NCBI GenBank assembly: GCA_964242115.1
Contig: CAXSZX010000008.1
Location: forward strand, 1-64,000
DNA length: 64,000 bases
Reading direction: 5' to 3'
From: BOG-908 sp964242115
GTDB taxonomy: Bacteria; Pseudomonadota; Alphaproteobacteria; Acetobacterales; Acetobacteraceae
The translations under genes and the position numbers were made by a program. This document shows, in pieces, positions 1 through 7,797 of the stretch (its first letter is position 1; every line of letters starts with the position of its first letter). The notes below the pieces were generated by a model. The model saw nothing but the letters and a program-made list of their open reading frames with translations. It searched no databases and was not told where the DNA came from.

Positions 1-179
1 ACATGGTCCAGCAGCAGGCGCAAAGCTAATTCAAGCCGGCCAATCCTGATCCGGCGACGATGAAGCCGCAAGACGCGCAGAAGCAGGTGGTCACCAACCT
101 GGCCTCGTACGCCAAGGGCGGACCGGACGCGCCGGCTGCCAAGCAGCAGGTGATCGCCGTCATGGCGGCGCAAAGCTGA
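1..179 (+). pseudogene. 3' end of an unidentified gene, with an internal stop
   Basis: One plus-strand frame enters from the window edge, meets a TAA at 27-29 and stays open for 49 more codons to a TGA at 177-179. Both pieces end in Ala-Gln-Ser before the stop and are rich in Gln and Ala, so this could be a duplicated gene end or a gene with a nonsense mutation. No family is recognisable. An IS630-type remnant begins immediately after it, so the end may have been disturbed by insertion. Confidence 0.3.
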
Positions 180-508
180 TCTGCCGGCGATTGAAAAAAC
201 GCCATGACGTGCCGATCCCAACATCGAGGCCGCGGGTAGAGAGGAGCGTCTGCAGCTCGGCCAGCGCGATGTCCGGCGTCTCGGCTATGGGTGCGAGGGT
301 GAAGCCTGCTTCCGCCTCGATGCGGCCAGACTTTCCGTCACCGCCTTGCGGACGGGGGCAAACGAGCCCTCTGCGTTCAGCAGCGAGACCCGGCTGATCG
401 CGCTGGACGCGCTGATCTTAAACGCGTTGCCGCCTGGCGGCAGGACAGGCCTTCCCGAAGGGCTTGGCAGACGCGCTGACGGAGATCGGCGGATATCGGT
501 TTGCCCAT
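180..508 (-). pseudogene. IS630-family transposase N-terminal remnant, frameshifted
   Basis: Reading from an ATG at 508, the frame begins MGKPISADLRQRV and continues into a recruitment helix (EGLSCRQAA), both typical of the HTH domain at the start of IS630-type transposases. The reading must change frame near 420 to continue with SASSAISRVSLL and AEGSFAP, and again near 345 to give GGDGKSGRIEAEAG, IAETPDIALAEL and finally GTSWRFFNRR. These blocks occur in this order in the family. The DDE catalytic domain is missing, so this is a dead stump of about 110 codons. It abuts the gene end at 179. Confidence 0.75.
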
Positions 509-1041
509 ACATGCCGGCCTCCTCGCCAGCATGTATCTTGAATCACAAGCTAGCCGATTTGAGAATCCCCTGTTGAGTCGCGTCGATAGGAAAATGCTCT
601 AGCGTCGGCGGCATCGAAACAGCCTTCCTGACTGTTGCCTTATGCGGGCAATCGGAAGTTATATACGATATCGCAAGTCATTTAGAACCGAACATCCGAC
701 AATTGTCTTCGGGTGTGTCGGTGGCCAGCTCTGCAAACCGCCGCACCGGCGACCATGACGAGTGCCGCCGTGCTAAAATTAGGATCGAGGTGGCCATGGA
801 TAGGACAGTGACGAGCAGGCCAGCGCCTGCGCTGGATCAAACAGGTCGAACATCATGACCGCCAATAGGAATAGCAATCGGGGTGAGTGACGCAGGAAAA
901 GCATGCATCCGCCAGCTTGACCATTAGCACCAATGCGGCCGCAGCCGCATGTTGATGATACGGCGTGCCGGTTCGCCCATGCCATTGCCTTCTAAAGCCG
1001 GAGTCTGCCACCGGACACTGGTGGTCTCCGCTTCGCGTGTT
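509..1041. other. Intergenic stretch without a recognisable gene
   Basis: Open frames here are short, lack ribosome-binding sites and show no family resemblance. The stretch separates the IS630 remnant from the 3' end of the sigma-54 regulator and probably includes the missing outer end of the insertion sequence. No terminator with a T-run was seen. Confidence 0.4.
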
Positions 1042-3012
1042 CTATCGGCGATCTGCCCACCCCGACCAGAGGGCATCCTTGACCGAGATGGCGCGCGGCA
1101 GCAGGCCACTCTTGTAGAAGCGATCGGCAATCACCTGCTGGTCGCGCATCACCGCATCATCCAGGGGCCGAGGGCCCGCGGCGAGCCGGCGCATGGCGAT
1201 TTCCACGCCGAGATAGTCCATGCCGAACGGCCCGGCCAGCCGGTTTGCCGCCTCGGCGGGCGACTGCACTGCTTCGTCGGCCACGCGCCGGGCCTCGTTC
1301 AGGACAGCGTCGACAACCTCGGGCAAGGTCCGGACGAGGTGCCGCCTGGCCATGTAGAACCGGGCGTTCGCCACCAGGCCGGTGCCGTCGAACAGGATGC
1401 GGAACCCACCCTGGGACTGCAGGTCGCCCAGATAGGGGTCCCACATCATCCAGGCATCGGCGTCCGGCAGCGCCGCAGGCCCGGACGGTATGCCGGGTGG
1501 CGCATAGGCCGGCCGAATGTCGGCCAGAGTCAGCCCGTGCATGTCCAACGCCCGCATCAGCAGAAGGTGCACGTTGGCGCGCGGGCTGAGCGCCACGCGG
1601 CGACCGCGCAGATCCAACATGCTGCCGATCGGGCTGCCCTCGCGCACAACCAGCGCCACGCTGCTCGGGGCGGCCGGTTCGCAGGCAACGTAGAGGATTG
1701 GCGCACCGCTGGCCTGAGCGAAGATCGGCGGCACCTCGCCGGCGCTGCCGATGTCGATGTTGCCGGCTGCCAGCGCTTCGATCAGCGGCGGCCCGGTATC
1801 GAAATCCCGCCAGTCCACCAGGATCCGTTGCTCGGCCAACCGCCGCTCCAGCTCACCCCCCAGCCTCAGCAGGGCGGACGTGCCGAATTTCTGCGTGCCG
1901 ATCCGTACGCGCACCCAGTTCTGGCTTCCCCCGGGCGGCCGGCGGCGGCGCGTGGGGATCACGCCAAGATGGCTGAGTTGAGTCCGCAGCGTGTTGCGGC
2001 TGACCCCTAGCAGTTCGGCGGCGCGCACCTGGTTGCCGCCTGCCGCATCGAAGCCGGCTTGCACCAGGATCGTCGTCGCACGCTGCAGCAGCTCCGGCTC
2101 GCCGTCGCGGATCCAGCGTTCGGCTAGGCTGCGTAGCGCCGCCTCCAGCGTCGTCCGCGCTGTGTCCCCGGGGCAAGCTGGGGAAGGCGCGTCGGCCGGG
2201 CTGTTGATGGAAAGGTCGCCGGCGCCGATCACCGCCTCGGCGGTCAGCAGCACCGCTCGATGCACGACGTTGTCCAGCTCGCGCACGTTGCCCGGCCAAT
2301 CGTAGTGTGTCAGGCGGTCCAGCGCCTCGGGCGTGAAGGCCTGCGTCGGGCGGTGGAAGCGCGATCCGTACTGGCACAGGAAATACCCCGCCATCGGCTC
2401 GATATCCTGCCGCCGATGGCGCAGGGGACGCAGGGTGACTGTGGCCACGGCCAAGCGGAACAGCAGGTCCCGCCGGAACGCGCCGCGGGCTGCGGCAGCC
2501 TCCAGATCGACGTTCGTCGCCGCCACGATGCGTGCGTCGATGCGGCGCGGCACGCGGGAGCCGACACGGGTGATCTCGCGCTCCTGCAACACCCGCAGCA
2601 TCTTGGCCTGCATGGCCAGCGGCAGCTCGCCCACCTCGTCGAGCAGCAGCGTGCCGCCGGACGCGGCTTCGAACCATCCCATTTGCGACTTGAGCGCGCC
2701 GGTAAACGCCCCCTTCTCGTGGCCGAACAGCTCCGACTCCGCCAGCGACTCGGTCATCGCACCGCAGTTGACCGCCAGGAATGGTCCCGTCCGCCCGCTA
2801 CGCGCGTGCAGCTCGCGCGCGGCCACCTCCTTGCCGGTGCCGGTCTCGCCCATGATCAGCACCGTAGCGTCCGTGGGAGCCAGCAGCGCCAGCCGCTCCT
2901 CGAAGGCGCGGGAAGCAGGATCGGCAAAGATCGCGCGGGTCGCATCCGAGGTGCGGCGAAGCCGCGCGTCGCGTCCCTCGCTGTTCCAGACCATTGGCGG
3001 ACTTGGTTCCAA
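1042..3012 (-). CDS. Sigma-54-dependent activator fused to a C-terminal SsuA/NrtA-like solute-binding domain
   Basis: A 656-residue protein with two parts. Residues about 25-265 form the AAA+ domain of a sigma-54 enhancer-binding protein: Walker A GETGTGKE (55-62), the sigma-54 contact loop GAFTGA (101-106), Walker B TLLLDE (121-126). A Fis-type helix-turn-helix lies at about 326-351. Residues about 366-656 resemble a periplasmic sulfonate/nitrate/taurine-binding protein (NIDIGSAGEVPP, DAWMMWDPY, RDQQVIADRFY) but carry no signal peptide, so the domain should be cytoplasmic and act as a ligand sensor. Usual activators have the sensor first and the HTH last; here no N-terminal sensor is present. 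TTG at 3012 is chosen because GGGAG lies seven bases upstream; ATG at 2994 is the alternative. It is divergent from ssuD, whose promoter has a -24/-12 element. The ligand is inferred to be a sulfonate or related anion. Confidence 0.9.
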   Translation of the reverse strand: MEPSPPMVWNSEGRDARLRRTSDATRAIFADPASRAFEERLALLAPTDATVLIMGETGTGKEVAARELHARSGRTGPFLAVNCGAMTESLAESELFGHEKGAFTGALKSQMGWFEAASGGTLLLDEVGELPLAMQAKMLRVLQEREITRVGSRVPRRIDARIVAATNVDLEAAAARGAFRRDLLFRLAVATVTLRPLRHRRQDIEPMAGYFLCQYGSRFHRPTQAFTPEALDRLTHYDWPGNVRELDNVVHRAVLLTAEAVIGAGDLSINSPADAPSPACPGDTARTTLEAALRSLAERWIRDGEPELLQRATTILVQAGFDAAGGNQVRAAELLGVSRNTLRTQLSHLGVIPTRRRRPPGGSQNWVRVRIGTQKFGTSALLRLGGELERRLAEQRILVDWRDFDTGPPLIEALAAGNIDIGSAGEVPPIFAQASGAPILYVACEPAAPSSVALVVREGSPIGSMLDLRGRRVALSPRANVHLLLMRALDMHGLTLADIRPAYAPPGIPSGPAALPDADAWMMWDPYLGDLQSQGGFRILFDGTGLVANARFYMARRHLVRTLPEVVDAVLNEARRVADEAVQSPAEAANRLAGPFGMDYLGVEIAMRRLAAGPRPLDDAVMRDQQVIADRFYKSGLLPRAISVKDALWSGWADRR

Positions 3013-3179
3013 GTTGGTGCTCCCGCACAGCGGGCCAATTCATAGCGACTGCATATGATAAATTAAACCGCAGAGTGGCGGCAGCGGCGCTGCTGCTGCC
3101 ATTCCCGCAAGGTCGACCGAAGAATGTTGCCGGTGCAGCAGCAGAGGGGGCCAGCGGGCCATAGGCGTTGGTGCGGCGC

Positions 3180-3195
3180 TGGCACGCGTCATGCG
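3180..3195 (+). promoter_or_regulatory. Sigma-54 -24/-12 promoter of ssuD
   Basis: TGGCACG at 3180-3186, four bases, then ATGCG at 3191-3195. The invariant GG and GC are spaced as in the consensus TGGCACG-N4-TTGCW. The expected start of transcription is near 3206, about 20 bases before the ATG at 3227. The next gene on the other strand encodes a sigma-54 activator. A G+C-rich imperfect dyad around 3079-3100 could be an activator site, but this is speculative. Confidence 0.7.
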
Positions 3196-3226
3196 TTGCA
3201 CACCCTGCCAGCAAACGGAGAGGGTC

Positions 3227-4402
3227 ATGACCGCAGCTGAGACGTCCGAGGGTCCGGATTTCTTTTGGTTCCTGCCGACGCATGGCGATGGCCGGTATCT
3301 CGGCAGCGCGCAAGGGGGCAGGGTGGTGGACCTTGCATACCTAGAGCAGGTGGCGATCGCGGCCGATACGCTAGGCTATGGGGGCGTGTTGATCCCAACC
3401 GGCGCTGCTTGCGAGGATGCCTGGCTAGTCGCCGCGGCACTTGCGCCGATGACGACGCGGCTGCGCTTCCTGGTCGCCGTACGGCCTGGCCTGCAACCCC
3501 CCACGCTGGCCGCGCGCATGACCGCCACGCTCGACCGGCTGTCGGACGGACGCGCATTGATCAACGTGGTTGCCGGCGGCGACCCGGTGGAGAACCGCAG
3601 CGACGGCATCTTCCTCGCACCCGCCGACCGTTACGCACTGACCCGGGAGTTCCTGACGGTCTATCGCCGCCTGTTGCGCGGCGAACGGGTGGATTTCGAG
3701 GGCACCCACATCCGTGTCCAGGGTGCGGAGCTCACCTTCCCCCCCGTCCAGCCCGGCGGGCCACCGCTGTATTTCGGCGGCTCCTCCGCAGACGCGGTGG
3801 ACGTAGCCGGCGACCTCGTCGACTCCTATCTCAGCTGGGGCGAGCCCCCGGCCGACGTCGCGCAGAAATTCGCCGCGGTGCGCGCGCGGGCCGAGCAATC
3901 AGGCCGCACGCTCAGCTATGGCGTGCGCTTGCACGTCATCGTCCGCGAAACCGAGGCCGAAGCCTGGCGCGAGGCAGAGCGGCTGATCGAACACCTCGAC
4001 GACAGCGCGATCCAGGCAGCCCGGTCCATTCTGAGCCGTCTCGATTCTGCCGGCCAGCAGCGGATGAGCGCGCTGCACGGCTTCTCACGCGATAAGCTTC
4101 GCATCGGCCCGCATTTGTGGGCCGGCGTAGGGCTGGTGCGCGGCGGCGCCGGCACAGCCCTGGTCGGCGACCCGGACCAAGTTGCAGGAGCTCTGAGAGA
4201 ATACATGACGGTGGGCGCGGATCGTTTCATCTTGTCCGGCTACCCGCATTTGGAGGAGGCGCACCGCTTTGCCGAGCTGGTGATGCCGCTGATGCCGCGC
4301 GCCAGCCGCCCGGGCCGCAACAAGGCGCATGTCAACACCGGCCCGTTCGGCGGCGCCATCGCCACCGACGCGCGGCCCGTAGCCGTTGCGGCCCAATCCT
4401 GA
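3227..4402 (+). CDS. ssuD: FMNH2-dependent alkanesulfonate monooxygenase SsuD
   Basis: A 391-residue luciferase-like monooxygenase that matches E. coli SsuD in block after block: FWFLPTHGDG near the start, GVLIPTG followed by ACEDAW (Cys 62, matching the conserved SsuD cysteine), ATLDRLSDGRALINVV, PLYFGGSS, RLHVIVRE, GLVRGGAGTALVGD and FILSGYPHLEEA. The enzyme uses FMNH2 and O2 to cleave the C-S bond of alkanesulfonates to aldehyde and sulfite in the cytoplasm. The start is ATG 3227, preceded by GGAG; the in-frame ATG at 3191 lies inside the -12 promoter element and cannot be the start. The stop overlaps the next gene (TGATG), so they are co-transcribed. No SsuE-type reductase is adjacent; the flavin reductase at 13890 may supply FMNH2. 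Confidence 0.93.
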   Translation: MTAAETSEGPDFFWFLPTHGDGRYLGSAQGGRVVDLAYLEQVAIAADTLGYGGVLIPTGAACEDAWLVAAALAPMTTRLRFLVAVRPGLQPPTLAARMTATLDRLSDGRALINVVAGGDPVENRSDGIFLAPADRYALTREFLTVYRRLLRGERVDFEGTHIRVQGAELTFPPVQPGGPPLYFGGSSADAVDVAGDLVDSYLSWGEPPADVAQKFAAVRARAEQSGRTLSYGVRLHVIVRETEAEAWREAERLIEHLDDSAIQAARSILSRLDSAGQQRMSALHGFSRDKLRIGPHLWAGVGLVRGGAGTALVGDPDQVAGALREYMTVGADRFILSGYPHLEEAHRFAELVMPLMPRASRPGRNKAHVNTGPFGGAIATDARPVAVAAQS

Positions 4403-5910
4403 TGGACGGCACCGCCTCGTCACCGTCGTGTGGCGACAGCACCGCGCCGCTCCGTGTCGCCATCGTCGGCGGCGGTTTTTCCGGCGCGGTCGCCGCCATG
4501 CACCTGGCACGCAAATCCACCGTCCCGCTCGCCATCGACATCATCGAGCCGCGCGCCACGTTGGGCGGCGGGGTGGCGTACTCCGCCACCGACCCCGCGC
4601 ACCGAATCAACGTGCCGGCCAGCAAAATGACAGTGTTCGCCGACGATCCCGCCCAGTTCGACCGCTGGTTGCGCGCGCACTCGATCCTGGACCACGACCC
4701 GGCGGCGCTCTGGAATGACGGCAACGCCTTTCCGCAGCGCGGCGTATTCGGTGCTTACGTCGCCGCGCTGCTGGACGAAGCCGATCGTGCCAGCCCTGGA
4801 GTGACGGTGCGCCACTTGCGCAGCACGGTATCGGGCATTGCACGCCGTACAGCCGGCTTCACGCTCAGTCTGCGGGATGGCGTCGTGCTAGATGCCGACC
4901 TGGTGGTCCTTGCAGTCAGTCACCCACCCCCCGCCGTGCCGGGCGCCTTGCTCGGCGCGCAGGCCCAGGGGGCGCCGGTGATCGCCGACCCCTGGCGCCC
5001 CGGCGCAATGGACGCGATCGCCCCGGATGCAAGTGTTCTGGTGGTAGGCACAGGGCTGAGCATGGCCGACGCCGTCTCCACCCTGGCCCGGCGTGGCCAT
5101 CGCGGCCCGATCACCGCCGTCTCGCGCCGCGGCCTCCTCTCGCGCGGACATGCATTCGGAGCGGTCGCCAAGCGCACCTGGTTCGAAAGCTCCGCCCCCA
5201 TCCACACCGCGCTGGGACTGTGCCGCGCCGTGCGGGCGCAGGTGCGCGCGGCGAGGGTGGCGGGCGAGCCCTGGCAGGCGGTGTTCGATGATGTCCGCGC
5301 CCATGCACGCCGCCTATGGACTGCGCTGGACACCGCCGAACGCCGGCGCGTGCTACGGCATCTGCGCCCTTATTGGGACGTGCACCGCTTCCGCATCGCA
5401 CCGCAGGTGGAACACACCATCGGCGGCCTTCGCGCGCGCGGCCAGTTCCGCGCCCTCGCCGCCTCTCTTCTCGGCGCCGCTTGGGACGGAACCGACGTGC
5501 ACGTGCGGTTGCGCGCGCGCGGCGGCCTCGCGGCCATGGACATCCAGGTGCAGGCGGTGATCGTCACCACTGGCCCGGCCCATGGCGGCGCCATCTCTTC
5601 GAACCCCGCTCTGGCCTCGCTTGCGCAGTCCGGCCTGTTGCGCGCGGACGCAATAGGTCTCGGCCTGGATGTGGACACGCTCAACAGGGCCATCGGTGCA
5701 GATGGCTGTGCGCACAAAGCCTTGCTGGTGGCCGGCCCGCTGGCGCGCGGCCAGGTCGGTGAGCTTATGGGCCTGCCGCAAGTCTCCGAACACGCCGAAC
5801 AAGTGGCGGCCACGGCGGCAACCACGTTGCTGGAACTCGCCCGCCGGACACCGACTGCTGCCTTTGACACAGCGCACAAAGTACAGGCTGCTGCATGTCC
5901 AACAGTCTGA
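4402..5910 (+). CDS. FAD/NAD(P)-binding protein of the NAD_binding_9 type
   Basis: A 502-residue flavoprotein. Residues 17-30 carry an FAD-binding dinucleotide fold (VAIVGGGFSGAVAA), and a second nucleotide fold lies near residue 215 (VLVVGTGLSMADA). The pattern GGGVAYSATDPAHRINVPASKM is typical of the family that includes E. coli YdhS. The reaction is unknown. The start codon overlaps the ssuD stop by one base, so it is translationally coupled to the sulfonate monooxygenase; a role in providing electrons or processing the product is possible but unproven. It ends 46 bases before the second sigma-54 promoter. Confidence 0.8.
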   Translation: MDGTASSPSCGDSTAPLRVAIVGGGFSGAVAAMHLARKSTVPLAIDIIEPRATLGGGVAYSATDPAHRINVPASKMTVFADDPAQFDRWLRAHSILDHDPAALWNDGNAFPQRGVFGAYVAALLDEADRASPGVTVRHLRSTVSGIARRTAGFTLSLRDGVVLDADLVVLAVSHPPPAVPGALLGAQAQGAPVIADPWRPGAMDAIAPDASVLVVGTGLSMADAVSTLARRGHRGPITAVSRRGLLSRGHAFGAVAKRTWFESSAPIHTALGLCRAVRAQVRAARVAGEPWQAVFDDVRAHARRLWTALDTAERRRVLRHLRPYWDVHRFRIAPQVEHTIGGLRARGQFRALAASLLGAAWDGTDVHVRLRARGGLAAMDIQVQAVIVTTGPAHGGAISSNPALASLAQSGLLRADAIGLGLDVDTLNRAIGADGCAHKALLVAGPLARGQVGELMGLPQVSEHAEQVAATAATTLLELARRTPTAAFDTAHKVQAAACPTV

Positions 5911-5914
5911 CATC

Positions 5915-5943
5915 GTGATTTGGAGGATGATCGCCTAAATCAC
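5915..5943. promoter_or_regulatory. Inverted repeat upstream of the second sigma-54 promoter
   Basis: GTGATTT at 5915-5921 and its exact reverse complement AAATCAC at 5937-5943, separated by 15 bases. The centre lies about 53 bases before the predicted transcription start. It could be the binding site of the sigma-54 activator or of another regulator. No T-run follows, so it is not a convincing terminator for the gene ending at 5910. Confidence 0.45.
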
Positions 5944-5955
5944 TCGTCAAAATCG

Positions 5956-5971
5956 TGGCATGACGTTTGCT
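5956..5971 (+). promoter_or_regulatory. Sigma-54 -24/-12 promoter of the Liv-type operon
   Basis: TGGCATG at 5956-5962, four bases (ACGT), then TTGCT at 5967-5971: a near-perfect -24/-12 element. Transcription should start near 5982, 32 bases before the first gene of the operon at 6014. Confidence 0.82.
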
Positions 5972-6013
5972 ACTCCTTAGAGGCGTGGATAATGCGCGTT
6001 CCTAGGAGCGGAG

Positions 6014-6910
6014 ATGAGCCTGGCCGACACCCAGCCCGCCCCGTTCAGCCCGCTGCAGGCCAGCAACAGACGCGCGAACCGCGCTGACAGCGGCCCTAGT
6101 GCTGCCCTGGCGAGAGTGGCGGAGGGTGAGGCGACCCTGAGGATCACCGGCCTATCTCTGTCGTTCGGCGGCGTGGCCGCGCTCCGTAAGGTTTCCCTGG
6201 CAGTGCAGCCCGGCGAGATACGCGCCATCATCGGCCCGAACGGCGCGGGGAAAAGCTCGCTGCTGAACGTGGTGACCGGCGTCTATCGCCCGCAATCGGG
6301 CACCGTGACGCTAGGCGGCCAGGTGCACGCCCAGGTGCCAACCGCGCGGCTGGCAGCGCTCGGCGTGGGGCGCACCTTCCAGAACCTGGCGTTGTTCAAC
6401 GGTCTGTCGGTTCTGGACAACGTGGCCGCTGGCTGCAGCTTCCTGGGCCGTGCCAGCCTGTTCGAACAGCTCGTAGGCTCGGGCCGGGTGCGGGTAGAGC
6501 AGCGCGAGACGCTGGACCGCGCCCGCCAGGCGATCGCTTTTTTCCACCTGGAGGACCACGCGGACCGCCGCGCCGGCACGCTGCCCTATGGCCTGCAAAA
6601 GCGCGTGGAACTCGCACGCGCCATGGTGGCCCACCCGCAGCTTCTGCTGCTGGACGAGCCTATGGCCGGCATGGTGCGCGCCGACAAGCAGGAACTGACG
6701 CGCTTCATCCGCACCCTGCGCGATACGTACGGCACGGCGATCGTGCTGATCGAACACGATGTCGGCGTGGTCATGGACCTTTCGGACCGCATCGCGGTGC
6801 TGGACCATGGCCGCAAGATCGCCGAGGGCACGCCGGCCGAGATCGCCTCCGACCAAAGCGTGATCGACGCCTACCTGGGCGTGGCCCACGATGATCAGGC
6901 TCCCGGCTGA
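6014..6910 (+). CDS. Liv-type (HAAT family) ABC transporter ATPase, LivG-like
   Basis: A 298-residue ATPase. After a 40-residue N-terminal extension rich in Ala, Arg and Pro, the ABC domain shows Walker A GPNGAGKSS, Q-loop GVGRTFQNLALF, the LivG-type signature LPYGLQKRVELARA, and Walker B LLLLDEPMAG with IVLIEHD. The LivG variant lacks the usual LSGGQ signature, as here. GGAG precedes ATG 6014. It pairs with the LivF-like ATPase at 8831 to power the importer. In the family these import branched-chain amino acids, amides or urea; the sulfur genes around it suggest an organosulfur substrate. Its stop overlaps the next start (TGATG). Confidence 0.9.
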   Translation: MSLADTQPAPFSPLQASNRRANRADSGPSAALARVAEGEATLRITGLSLSFGGVAALRKVSLAVQPGEIRAIIGPNGAGKSSLLNVVTGVYRPQSGTVTLGGQVHAQVPTARLAALGVGRTFQNLALFNGLSVLDNVAAGCSFLGRASLFEQLVGSGRVRVEQRETLDRARQAIAFFHLEDHADRRAGTLPYGLQKRVELARAMVAHPQLLLLDEPMAGMVRADKQELTRFIRTLRDTYGTAIVLIEHDVGVVMDLSDRIAVLDHGRKIAEGTPAEIASDQSVIDAYLGVAHDDQAPG

Positions 6911-7797
6911 TGGAATGGCAATTCTTCCTCGAAGTCCTCGTTGGCGGGCTGTTGTCCGGGGTGATGTACTCGCTCGTCGCGATCGGCTTTGTGCTGATCT
7001 ACAAGACATCCGGCGTGCTCAACTTCGCGCAGGGCTCGATGGTGCTGCTCGCAGCGCTGAGCTTCGTCAGCCTGCTGGAGCGCGGCGTGCCGTTCTGGGC
7101 GTGCCTGGCGGCCACCCTGGTGCTGATGACGGTGCTCGGCCTGCTGATCGAACGCCTGGTGCTCCGGCCGCTGCTGAACCAGCCGCCGATGACGCTGTTC
7201 ACCGCCACGCTGGGTGTCTCCTACGTCATCGATGGCGTCGCCCAGCTCGCCTGGGGCACCGACGTGCACGCCCTCGACATCGGCATCGACGACACGCCGC
7301 TCGACGTCTGGGGCGTCTCCATCAGCAGTTTTGACATCGCCGCGGCAGGCATCGCCGGCACCATGGTGGCCGTCCTGCTCGCTTTCTTCCGCTACACACG
7401 CATCGGGCTGACGTTCCGTGCGGCCGCCGACGATCCGTTCGCAGCACTGGCGGTCGGGCTCGACCTCAACCGCATCCTGATCGCCGTCTGGACAGCCGCG
7501 GGTTTCGTGGCGGTTGTGGCCGGGCTGCTGTGGGGCGCGCGGCTGGGCGTGCAGTTCTCGCTGTCGCTGATCGTGCTGAAAGCCCTGCCTGTGCTGGTGC
7601 TCGGCGGGTTCGATTCGATCGCCGGCGCCATCGTTGGCGGCCTCATCGTGGGCGCCATCGAAAAGCTGGCCGAGGTCTTCTTGGGCCCCTACGTGGGCGG
7701 CGGGATTGAGGGCTGGGTCTCCTACGCCGCCGCCCTCGGCTTTCTGCTGGTGCGTCCCCAGGGTCTGTTCGGCCTGCGCCCGGTGGAGCGGATATGA
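6910..7797 (+). CDS. Liv-type ABC transporter permease, LivH-like
   Basis: A 295-residue inner-membrane protein with about eight hydrophobic segments. It begins with GGLLSGVMYSLVAIGFVLIY and has KTSGVLNFAQGSMVLL and RAAADDPFAALAVGLD, the latter being the cytoplasmic loop that contacts the ATPase in LivH-type permeases. The end GLFGLRPVERI is also typical. The start overlaps the preceding stop by one base and the end overlaps the LivM-like gene by four, showing tight coupling. It forms the channel together with the LivM-like protein. Confidence 0.9.
   Translation: MEWQFFLEVLVGGLLSGVMYSLVAIGFVLIYKTSGVLNFAQGSMVLLAALSFVSLLERGVPFWACLAATLVLMTVLGLLIERLVLRPLLNQPPMTLFTATLGVSYVIDGVAQLAWGTDVHALDIGIDDTPLDVWGVSISSFDIAAAGIAGTMVAVLLAFFRYTRIGLTFRAAADDPFAALAVGLDLNRILIAVWTAAGFVAVVAGLLWGARLGVQFSLSLIVLKALPVLVLGGFDSIAGAIVGGLIVGAIEKLAEVFLGPYVGGGIEGWVSYAAALGFLLVRPQGLFGLRPVERI

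Noticed and set aside
949..2010. Long plus-strand frame of 353 codons opposite the sigma-54 activator
   Set aside because: It is antisense to a gene with clear domains, is rich in Arg, Gly, His and Gln, and shows no family motif or ribosome-binding site.
3191..3226. Earlier in-frame start for ssuD
   Set aside because: This ATG is part of the -12 element of the sigma-54 promoter and would precede transcription start; ATG 3227 has a proper GGAG.
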